Shown here one piece after another: positions 5,860 through 12,689 of a DNA stretch of 20,786 nt. Positions within the stretch are counted from its first letter, which is position 1; each line of letters starts with the position of its first letter. Below the pieces are notes generated by a model. The model searched no databases and was not told the origin of the DNA. It was given only the letters and a program-made list of their open reading frames with translations. The translations under genes were made by a program, and so were the position numbers. The stretch is from CAZZCP01 sp964653235 (GTDB lineage Bacteria > Bdellovibrionota > Bdellovibrionia > Bdellovibrionales > UBA840): assembly GCA_964653235.1 (NCBI GenBank), contig CAZZCP010000046.1, positions 1 through 20,786 on the forward strand, in the 5' to 3' direction.

Positions 5860-5990
5860 GGACCGTGAAATACAGCACTTAGCACTCACTAAGATGAGAG
5901 ACGACAGGCTGCGGGGCCATTTCGGTAAATGTCATGGAATAGAAACGTATATTAACGCAGACTTGGGAAACGACGGCCAGAAGACCCAAG
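5860..5990 (+). repeat. Inverted repeat copy B (about 131 bp)
   Basis: This is the partner of copy A in opposite orientation. Shared blocks are GGACCGTGAAATA (5860-5872), GAGAGACGA (5896-5904), GGGGCCA (5913-5919) and GGCCAGAAGACCCAAG (5975-5990). The outer ends of A and B would make 4842-5990 a 1149-bp unit with higBA inside. In copy B, CTTGGG (5962-5967) can pair with CCCAAG (5985-5990), a hairpin not kept in copy A. Confidence 0.7.
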
Positions 5991-6092
5991 CGGAACGCCG
6001 CAAAGCTAGCTGAGTACTAGAACAATAGATTAAGATGAAAGTTATAAGTCGCTTTAAGCGCAGTAGTAGTTGAAATCACTTTATATTTTTGA

Positions 6093-6106
6093 GATTTAAT
6101 TACAGG
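6093..6106 (+). repeat. 14-bp direct repeat, right copy
   Basis: GATTTAATTACAGG at 6093-6106 is an exact copy of 5798-5811, 295 bp away. It is followed by TAAATCACTTTTC, which resembles GAAATCACTTTA at 6073-6084. Confidence 0.45.
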
Positions 6107-6142
6107 TAAATCACTTTTCAAAGCTTTTCAATTGAACACGCC

Positions 6143-6925
6143 CTAATACCAGCCCTCAAAAAAAATAAAATCACGCTTTCTTAGCTCTTCATGAAGAGTC
6201 AGCTGCATTCTTTCTTTGATCTCTAAACTTACTTCATGAACCAATTCGGTGTCATTGCTCGCATCGGGCTTAAACGGAAGTTCAATGGGCTCTAAAAATT
6301 TTATTTTCCACTTTGAAGGCAGTGGAATTACATTGAGCGGTAAAGGAAGGGTCGTTCCTTTTAAAAACTTAGAGAGCTCAATCTGTTTTAAATTAATATG
6401 ACTTTCTTCGGCTCCAAGTATCAAAGAAGGGACTATAGGTACTTGATTTTGAATGGCTAAGCGAACAAAGCCTCGGCGAAATTCTTGCAGTGTATACTTC
6501 TCGTTTGAGGGTTTGAAGTTTCCATACTCTCCCTCAGGAAAGAGCACTACAATTTTATCTTTTTTTAAAAATTTAGATGCATTTTTGCTCGTGGCTTCGA
6601 CAAAGCCCATTTTTTGCATAGGAATCGAAGTGTATCTGCTCATAAACCACAGGTGATGGGTTAAGACTCTTGGAATTCGGTGAACATGCCGATAAATTTG
6701 GTGCCCCAATACAAGTGCATCAAGACCAGAAAAACCAGAGTGATTGGGTGTTACCAAACAAGGGCCCGAAAGAGGTAAGTGTTCCGCTCCTTCAACTTCG
6801 ACACGAAAGTAATTGGTCATCAAATCTAATAAGAAACGGGGCATTACACGGTAAAAGAGCACCTCTTTGGGGATATTAGAGAGTCCACTTATTTTTTCCG
6901 TTGGCTTTTCGAAGAATTTCTTCAT
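6143..6925 (-). CDS. PlsC-like lysophospholipid/glycerol acyltransferase
   Basis: The 260-residue protein belongs to the PlsC (LPLAT) acyltransferase superfamily, which moves fatty acyl groups to glycerophosphate-type acceptors at the inner membrane. Visible motifs are NHSGFSGLD at residues 61-69 (the catalytic His-Asp block, with six residues between H62 and D69 rather than the classical four), FPEGEYGNF at 129-137 (acceptor-phosphate block) and VPIVPSLIL at 162-170 (last conserved block). The wider His-Asp spacing suggests a subgroup distinct from E. coli PlsC. The substrate cannot be named. It lies divergent to glpK, 77 bp apart, which is a loose thematic link through glycerol 3-phosphate. 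Confidence 0.8.
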   Translation of the reverse strand: MKKFFEKPTEKISGLSNIPKEVLFYRVMPRFLLDLMTNYFRVEVEGAEHLPLSGPCLVTPNHSGFSGLDALVLGHQIYRHVHRIPRVLTHHLWFMSRYTSIPMQKMGFVEATSKNASKFLKKDKIVVLFPEGEYGNFKPSNEKYTLQEFRRGFVRLAIQNQVPIVPSLILGAEESHINLKQIELSKFLKGTTLPLPLNVIPLPSKWKIKFLEPIELPFKPDASNDTELVHEVSLEIKERMQLTLHEELRKRDFIFFEGWY

Positions 6926-7002
6926 ATGTTTTCTATACCTTTTTCATACAAAAAAACGGAGCCAAAAAGCATTGTCTTTATAAATCTTTCCAAGGAGCTG
7001 AG

Positions 7003-8514
7003 ATGGCAAAGTGTATTTTAGCTATAGATCAAGGAACCACAGGAACCACAGCTTGCATATTTGCAGAAGATGGTACTTTGGTATCTAAGGTCAATCAAGA
7101 GTTTCCACAGATTTATCCGAAACCGGGTTGGGTTGAGCACGATCCAGAAGAGATATGGAACAGTGTGAGGCTTTCAGTCAAAAAAGTTTTACAAAAGATG
7201 GAAGCCGAATCTGAACTGAGAATCAAAGATATAGCAGGAATTGGAATTACAAATCAAAGAGAAACTACAGTTCTTTGGGATAGAAAAAGCTCCAAGCCGG
7301 TTCACAATGCCATAGTATGGCAGTGCAGAAGAACGAGTGATTTTTGCAAAAAGCACCAAGACGACGAGTCGTGGCTGAGGCGAAAGACGGGATTGGTTAT
7401 GGATCCTTACTTTTCGGCAACCAAGTTGTATTGGTTGTTTCAGCACAATAAATCGTGGAAGAAACAGGCGCAAAAAGCCGAAATTCTTTTTGGAACCATC
7501 GACAGTTTTCTGTTGTGGCGGCTTACTGGCGGTCAGGTTCATGCAACTGATGTAACAAATGCATCGAGAACAGCATTGATGAATTTAAAAAAGGTGATGT
7601 GGGATGAACAGCTTTTGGAGTATTTCGAGCTACCACAAGAGATTCTGCCAGAGATCTTGCCCTCGAGTTATGCTTTTGGTGTAACTCAAGGCTTAGATTT
7701 TCTCCCAGATGGAATTCCAATTTCTGGAATAGCAGGCGACCAGCAAGCAGCTCTTTTTGGGCAAGCATGCTTTAAACAAGGCGATGCCAAATGTACCTTT
7801 GGCACCGGTAGTTTTTTATTGATGAATACGGGTAAGAATTTGATTCGATCAAAAAAAGGCATGCTCACTACTGTGGCTTGGCAGTTGGGAGTCGAAAAAG
7901 ATGTTACCTATGCTCTGGAGGGATCGGCATTTATTTGCGGTGCTGCTGTTCAATTTCTTAGAGACAATATGCAATTTGTAAAAACAGCTCCAGAGATAGA
8001 AGAGCTGGCCAAACAGGTTGCAGATTCTGGAGAGGTTGAATTTGTACCTGCTTTTGCTGGTTTAGGCGCACCTTATTGGGACCCCGAGGCTAGGGGAGCC
8101 ATACTTGGGATGACCCGCGGAACGCAAAGAGCTCATATTGCTCGAGCTTGTCTTGATGGGATGGCACTGCAAAATGCCGATCTCTTAATTGCAATGCAAA
8201 AAGATGCCAATAGAAGTTTGCGGCAGTTAAAGGTTGATGGAGGGGCTTCGTCTAATAATCTCTTGATGCAGATTCAAGCCGATATATTAGGCTGCAAAGT
8301 GGTACGACCAAAAGTGATAGAAACCACAGCATCAGGCGCCGCTTTTTTGTCGGGTTTGGCAGTAGGGCTTTGGGAAAATCAAAAACAGATTCAAGAGATC
8401 TGGGATACGGATGAAATATTTTCGTCACATTGGAAAAACAAGCAAAGAAAAGAACGTTTGCAGTCTTGGCACTTGGCAATAGAGAAGATAAGCCTTAAAA
8501 AGAAAAAGAAATAA
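7003..8514 (+). CDS. glpK: Glycerol kinase
   Basis: This cytoplasmic FGGY-family kinase phosphorylates glycerol to sn-glycerol 3-phosphate. The 503-residue length is normal for GlpK. It begins with the phosphate-binding AIDQGTTGTTACIF. It also carries the typical ITNQRETTVLWD, IVWQCRRT, HATDVTNASRTALMNL, GDQQAALFGQ, FGTGSFLLMNTG, GLGAPYWDPEARGAILGMTRG and VDGGASSNNLLMQIQAD segments. ATG 7003 was chosen because AAGGAG at 6992-6997 is five bases ahead and the protein then starts exactly at the family N-terminus; the open frame upstream (from 6901) runs back over the divergent gene. No glpF or glpD is adjacent. marC follows after 17 bp, so they may share a transcript. Confidence 0.97.
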   Translation: MAKCILAIDQGTTGTTACIFAEDGTLVSKVNQEFPQIYPKPGWVEHDPEEIWNSVRLSVKKVLQKMEAESELRIKDIAGIGITNQRETTVLWDRKSSKPVHNAIVWQCRRTSDFCKKHQDDESWLRRKTGLVMDPYFSATKLYWLFQHNKSWKKQAQKAEILFGTIDSFLLWRLTGGQVHATDVTNASRTALMNLKKVMWDEQLLEYFELPQEILPEILPSSYAFGVTQGLDFLPDGIPISGIAGDQQAALFGQACFKQGDAKCTFGTGSFLLMNTGKNLIRSKKGMLTTVAWQLGVEKDVTYALEGSAFICGAAVQFLRDNMQFVKTAPEIEELAKQVADSGEVEFVPAFAGLGAPYWDPEARGAILGMTRGTQRAHIARACLDGMALQNADLLIAMQKDANRSLRQLKVDGGASSNNLLMQIQADILGCKVVRPKVIETTASGAAFLSGLAVGLWENQKQIQEIWDTDEIFSSHWKNKQRKERLQSWHLAIEKISLKKKKK

Positions 8515-8531
8515 TTCACTAGGAGTTTTTC

Positions 8532-9128
8532 TTGGCAACTTTTATCGCTTGTTTTCTACCGATCTTTATCGCGATCGATGCAATTGGCATATTGCCCAAC
8601 TTTATGAATCTCACCAGTGATTATTCTCGAATTCAAAGAAATAAAATTGTCAATCATGCCTCTCTTACAGCTTTTTGTGTCGGCATTCTGTTTATTTTTG
8701 TTGGGAAAACACTTTTTAAATTTTTGGGAATCAGCATGTCTGATTTTCAAATCGCCGGTGGAATTTTGCTCTTTACCTTTTCTTTACGAGATCTATTGGG
8801 TGCCAACAAATCGCGAAGAACCATCAAAGATCCACATATTGGTATCGTTCCAATCGGTATGCCACTGATTGCCGGGCCAGGAGTTCTAACAGCGCTTATG
8901 GTTTTGGTCGGAAAATATGGCTCTTGGCTTCCGCTTATATCATTTGCGATTAACATTTTTATTTGCTTTATCTGCTTTCGCTACTCTGACTTTGTGATTA
9001 AAATCTTAGGTCGTGCTGGTGCCATAGCTATTGGAAAAGTTTTTGCCATCTTTCTCGGAGCGATTGGAATTATGCTGATTCGTCGCGGTATTATGGATAT
9101 TGTTCAACAGGCTGGGCTAGCTGGATGA
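8532..9128 (+). CDS. MarC family integral membrane protein
   Basis: The 198-residue protein has about six hydrophobic segments and the MarC-family landmarks PIFIAIDAIGILPNF near the N-terminus, FQIAGGILLFTFSL, and PIGMPLIAGPGVLTALMV at about residues 108-125. The family sits in the inner membrane and its biochemical role is not settled; the old link to antibiotic resistance is not supported. It starts at TTG (8532), with AGGAG at 8521-8525 six bases ahead, and no in-frame ATG gives the correct N-terminus. Its stop overlaps the start of the threonine aldolase gene by 4 nt (ATGA), so the two are translationally coupled. Confidence 0.92.
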   Translation: MATFIACFLPIFIAIDAIGILPNFMNLTSDYSRIQRNKIVNHASLTAFCVGILFIFVGKTLFKFLGISMSDFQIAGGILLFTFSLRDLLGANKSRRTIKDPHIGIVPIGMPLIAGPGVLTALMVLVGKYGSWLPLISFAINIFICFICFRYSDFVIKILGRAGAIAIGKVFAIFLGAIGIMLIRRGIMDIVQQAGLAG

Positions 9129-10195
9129 AAATCTCACAACCAAAAAGACATTTTGCAAGTGACAACAATTCAGGTGTCTTACCAGAAATAATGCAGACTT
9201 TGAGTCAAATCAATCAAGGGCATGTGCCTGCCTATGGCAATGACCCCTTTACTTTTCAAGCCAAAGAAGTTTTGCGGCAACATTTTGGCACAGCAACTGA
9301 AGTCTTTTTTGTCTTTAATGGAACCGCTGCCAATGTTTTGGCATTGCAGGCAATGACCAAGCCTCATCACGCCATTCTTTGCGCTGAGGATTCGCATATT
9401 AATAACGATGAGTGCTCAGCACCTGAAAGATTTTTGGGCTGTAAGCTTTTAACCTGTGATGCAGATGGATGCATACTCACTCCTGATGCTGTTCGTAAGC
9501 GCTTGATTCGTTTGGGTGATCAACACACATGTCAGCCTAAAGTTTTAAGCATTACTCAGCCCACCGAATATGGTCGAACCTATACTATTGAGCAAATGCA
9601 GGAGCTCAAAAAACTTTGCGATGAATTTCAATTGTTTTTTCATATTGATGGCTCTCGGCTTGTGAATGCTGCCGTTTACTTAGGTAAAAGCCTGAAAGAG
9701 ATTACAACTGATGTTGGTGCCGATATTGTCAGTTTTGGTGGAACTAAAAATGGACTCTTAGGTGGTGAGGCCATTTTAATTTTAAACCCTGATTTGAAAG
9801 AAGATTTTCAATACATTCGAAAACAGGGAATGCAACTCGCAGGTAAAATGCGCTTTCTCTCTAGCCAGTTTCACACATGGCTATCGACAGATCTTTGGCA
9901 GCGAACCGCCAAGCATTCGCATCTGATGGCTTTAAAACTCAGAGATGCTTTGCAAGCTTTACCTCAAGTGCAAGTGACTCAAGCGGTTGAGTCGAATGCT
10001 GTGTTTGTGAAAATGCCGCGTGATTTAATTAAAAATATAAAAAAAGAATTCTTTTTTTATGTTTGGGATGAGGCCACTTGGGAGTGTCGCTTAATGACCA
10101 GTTTTGATACTCAAGAAAAAGATATTGAGAGCTTTATCAACTGTATTAAAGCTCAAAGCTCTTTATGTCTTGAAAACGCTCCGATCGATGCATAA
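9125..10195 (+). CDS. ltaE: Low-specificity L-threonine aldolase
   Basis: This PLP-dependent fold-type I enzyme splits L-threonine or allo-threonine into glycine and acetaldehyde. The 356-residue protein shows the family landmarks: RHFASDNNSGV at the N-terminus, VFNGTAANVLAL at about 63-74, FFHIDGSRLVNAA at about 171-183 with Asp175 contacting the PLP ring nitrogen, and SFGGTKNGLLGGEA with the PLP-binding Lys208. Related beta-eliminating lyases share the fold, but the motif set fits threonine aldolase best. The start overlaps marC by 4 nt. The 3' end overlaps the convergent hemH gene by 50 nt, and I see no terminator between them. Confidence 0.9.
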   Translation: MKISQPKRHFASDNNSGVLPEIMQTLSQINQGHVPAYGNDPFTFQAKEVLRQHFGTATEVFFVFNGTAANVLALQAMTKPHHAILCAEDSHINNDECSAPERFLGCKLLTCDADGCILTPDAVRKRLIRLGDQHTCQPKVLSITQPTEYGRTYTIEQMQELKKLCDEFQLFFHIDGSRLVNAAVYLGKSLKEITTDVGADIVSFGGTKNGLLGGEAILILNPDLKEDFQYIRKQGMQLAGKMRFLSSQFHTWLSTDLWQRTAKHSHLMALKLRDALQALPQVQVTQAVESNAVFVKMPRDLIKNIKKEFFFYVWDEATWECRLMTSFDTQEKDIESFINCIKAQSSLCLENAPIDA

Positions 10196-11198
10196 GGTTT
10201 TCGACTGATTTTACCCAATCCTCATCACTATTGAGTGAGGGAATTAAAATCAAATCTTCTCCGCCATGTTCAACAAAGCTTTCTTTCAAACCAATGGCAA
10301 TCTCTTCTAGAGTTTCTAAGCAGTCGGCAACAAAGCTAGGTGAATAGATAGCCAATCTCTTACAGCCATTTTGTGCCAGCGACTCTACTGTTTTATCAGT
10401 ATATGGCCTTACCCACTGTGTGGGACCAAGTCGCGATTGAAAAGTGATCGTGTATTGTTCTTTTGGCAACTTAAGCTTTCTAGCAATGGAGTGCGCAGTT
10501 TGCACACAGTGTCGGCGATAGCAATAGAGATTGGCTTCTGTTGTGATCTCGCAGCAATTCTCTTTCTTTAAACAATGTTGACCGCTTTTATCTGCCTTGC
10601 GGAGCATGCTCTCAGGAAGACCGTGAAAGCTAAACAATACATGCTCTGCTTGAAAGTCTTTGAGCCTTTGCTCTCCGCGCTTGGCAAAACAATCGATCGT
10701 CTTCTCATCATCAAAAAAGTAGGGGATTGCAAAAGCAGGTATCTCTAAGCCTTGCTCTTTCATCTCTTCACGAAACTTTAAAATCGTCGACCCAGTGGTT
10801 GCATCGGCATACTGAGGGTAGAGAGGTATTAAAACAACTTGCTCAAAGCCTTTTGCTTTAATTTGTTCTACGACTCCAGCAATCGAAGGTTGACCATAGC
10901 GCATTGCTAAGAAGGTATTATCGACATGGAGGCTTTTGACTAAGTTTTCTGAATGCACCAATAAGGGTGAACCTTGTTTCATCCAAACTTTTTCATAGGC
11001 TTCGGCGCTTTGGTATTTTCGGCGAGGAACGATCAGAACATTTACCAACATCCAACGAATTGGATAAGGAGCAGGGATCACCTTTTTATCCATCAAAAAT
11101 TCACTCAAATACAAGCCAACATCTTTGGGCTGGTGAGAAGATGGGGTTCCCAGATTACTTAAAACAAATGCGGTTTTTAAATTGCTATCAAATTTCAT
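10146..11198 (-). CDS. hemH: Ferrochelatase with an internal cysteine cluster
   Basis: Ferrochelatase inserts ferrous iron into the porphyrin ring in haem synthesis. The 350-residue protein has the family segments AFVLSNLGTPSS, YPQYADATTGST (about 128-138), LFSFHGLPESML with the metal-site His192, and SFVADCLETLEEI with the conserved acidic residues near 295-299. Cysteines at 209, 215, 216, 226 and 231 lie within 23 residues. This matches the class, described from Myxococcus xanthus, that holds a [2Fe-2S] cluster through four cysteines in one internal segment rather than at the C-terminus. The gene lies 46 bp after radA on the same strand, with a perfect TATAAT just before the ATG and no visible ribosome binding site. 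Confidence 0.95.
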   Translation of the reverse strand: MKFDSNLKTAFVLSNLGTPSSHQPKDVGLYLSEFLMDKKVIPAPYPIRWMLVNVLIVPRRKYQSAEAYEKVWMKQGSPLLVHSENLVKSLHVDNTFLAMRYGQPSIAGVVEQIKAKGFEQVVLIPLYPQYADATTGSTILKFREEMKEQGLEIPAFAIPYFFDDEKTIDCFAKRGEQRLKDFQAEHVLFSFHGLPESMLRKADKSGQHCLKKENCCEITTEANLYCYRRHCVQTAHSIARKLKLPKEQYTITFQSRLGPTQWVRPYTDKTVESLAQNGCKRLAIYSPSFVADCLETLEEIAIGLKESFVEHGGEDLILIPSLNSDEDWVKSVENLMHRSERFQDIKSFEL

Positions 11199-11209
11199 AT
11201 TAAAATCAG

Positions 11210-11215
11210 ATTATA
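11210..11215 (-). promoter_or_regulatory. -10 box just upstream of hemH
   Basis: On the minus strand, TATAAT lies at 11215-11210, only 11 bases before the ATG at 11198. Transcription would begin about five bases before the start codon, giving a nearly leaderless message. The -35 match is poor at standard spacing (TTGAAT is 20 bp away). Confidence 0.4.
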
Positions 11216-11244
11216 AGATTCAAGCTCCGAAGAGAATTCAAAAC

Positions 11245-12666
11245 TCAATTGTCGAGGCTTTGTATCTTTGGAGAGCTAAAGTTATAAATTTTTTTCTCTA
11301 AATCACGAATATGAGAAACAAAAACTAACTTTTTCTTCAAGCTTGCGCTGAGTTCTTTACAGGCCTTTCGATTGGATTCAGGCAGAAAAAATCTTTCAAA
11401 GCCCAGTTTGTTGCCCTCGCGGATTCTTTGTTCAACAAAAGTTACAGCTCGAACCTCGCCGGTAAGACCAATTTCACCAAAGAAACAAGATTTTGGGTCT
11501 AATTCTTGGTTTCCTTCTGATGACAATAGAGCGGCCGCGATGGCAAGGTCCATTGCGGTCTCTTCAATTTTTAAACCACCAACCACATTGACATAGACTT
11601 CGTTTTCAAAAAGTTTCGACTGTACATGTTTGTCTAAGACTGCAATCAGAAGGTGAATTCGATTGGTGTTCACTCCTATTGCAGTTCGACGTGGATAAGG
11701 CTGATTGCTTGAGGAGACCAAAGCCTGTATCTCACACAATAGCGGGCGAGTACCATCCATTGAGGCAAAGACCGCAGAGCCGACGCATTCATTTCCTCTT
11801 TGTTCTAAGAAGAGCTCGGATGGATTGCTAACTTCTACTAAACCTGTAGAAAACATTTGAAAAACACCCAACTGTTGAGCTGGTCCAAATCGATTTTTAA
11901 TACTTCGAAGCAATCGAAACTGCTGGCTCATATCGCCTTCAAAAGACAGTACTGTGTCTACCATATGTTCTAAAACTTTGGGGCCGGCAATACTGCCATC
12001 TTTAGTGACATGACCGATTAAAAAAATGATGCAGTTGTTTTGTTTGGCATAAACCATCAACTGCCCGGCACATTCTCGTACCTGACTTACACTTCCTGGT
12101 GCTGAAGATACTGAATTCATATAGATGGTTTGTATAGAATCGACAATCAAACAATTCGGCTGTTCTTTTTTTGCCAAGTTTAGAATGCTTTCTAAATTGT
12201 TTTCAGAAGCTATCGATACAAGAGAAGATTGCACCCCCAATCTTTGAGCGCGCAGGCCGGTTTGATTGAGGCTTTCTTCACCTGAAACATACAATACTCT
12301 TTGCTGTTTTTTTGCCAAGTAGCCAGCCACTTGTAAGAGCAATGTGGATTTTCCGATTCCTGGATCTCCGCCCAGTAAAAGAAAGGCACCTTCAACCAAT
12401 CCACCACCCAGCACTCGGTCGAGTTCTTGGTTTTCAGTTGAAATTCTAGGTCGATCTTCTTGGTGAAAGCTCTGGTCGAGTCTTAGGGATTTGAGACTAG
12501 ATTTTTCTTTGCCAATTTCCCAGCCACGCTCTGAGGGAGCCTTAACTTCTACCTCTTCGTGAATTGTATTCCACGCATTGCATTCTGAGCACTTTCCCTG
12601 CCATTTGGGATATTGAGCACCGCAGTCGTGGCAAACATATATTTTTTTGGTCTTCGTCTTTGCCAT
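11245..12666 (-). CDS. radA: DNA repair protein RadA (Sms)
   Basis: RadA is a RecA-like ATPase that acts as a branch-migration helicase in recombination and repair. The 473-residue protein has an N-terminal zinc finger (CHDCGAQYPKWQGKCSEC, Cys12, 15, 26, 29), Walker A GDPGIGKST at about 100-108, Walker B LIVDSIQT at about 173-180, the RadA-specific KNRFG at 257-261, and a Lon-protease-like C-terminal domain (for example VNVVGGLKIEETAMDLAIAAALLSS and EIGLTGEVRAV). Length and domain order are complete. It is divergent from the transglycosylase gene with only 23 bp between start codons, and hemH follows on the same strand. Confidence 0.97.
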   Translation of the reverse strand: MAKTKTKKIYVCHDCGAQYPKWQGKCSECNAWNTIHEEVEVKAPSERGWEIGKEKSSLKSLRLDQSFHQEDRPRISTENQELDRVLGGGLVEGAFLLLGGDPGIGKSTLLLQVAGYLAKKQQRVLYVSGEESLNQTGLRAQRLGVQSSLVSIASENNLESILNLAKKEQPNCLIVDSIQTIYMNSVSSAPGSVSQVRECAGQLMVYAKQNNCIIFLIGHVTKDGSIAGPKVLEHMVDTVLSFEGDMSQQFRLLRSIKNRFGPAQQLGVFQMFSTGLVEVSNPSELFLEQRGNECVGSAVFASMDGTRPLLCEIQALVSSSNQPYPRRTAIGVNTNRIHLLIAVLDKHVQSKLFENEVYVNVVGGLKIEETAMDLAIAAALLSSEGNQELDPKSCFFGEIGLTGEVRAVTFVEQRIREGNKLGFERFFLPESNRKACKELSASLKKKLVFVSHIRDLEKKIYNFSSPKIQSLDN

Positions 12667-12689
12667 AAAGATTTGCTATCATTAAAGAT

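Larger units (their letters stand above)
5591..6142. other. Gene-poor right part of the accessory island
   Basis: Besides repeat copy B and a 14-bp direct repeat pair, I see only small structures: a hairpin ATTACA-ggct-TGTAAT at 5638-5653 and CTTAG-cactca-CTAAG near 5878-5893. An open frame at 5837-6013 (with an ATG at 5894) reads like protein at its end (NADLGNDGQKTQAERRKAS) but has no ribosome binding site; it may be a decayed gene end. No RNA gene was recognised. Confidence 0.5.

Noticed and set aside
4842..5990. Calling the higBA flanking repeats integron attC sites
   Set aside because: I could not find the required RYYYAAC and GTTRRRY ends, and the conservation is in sequence blocks rather than only in structure. 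No integrase is present.
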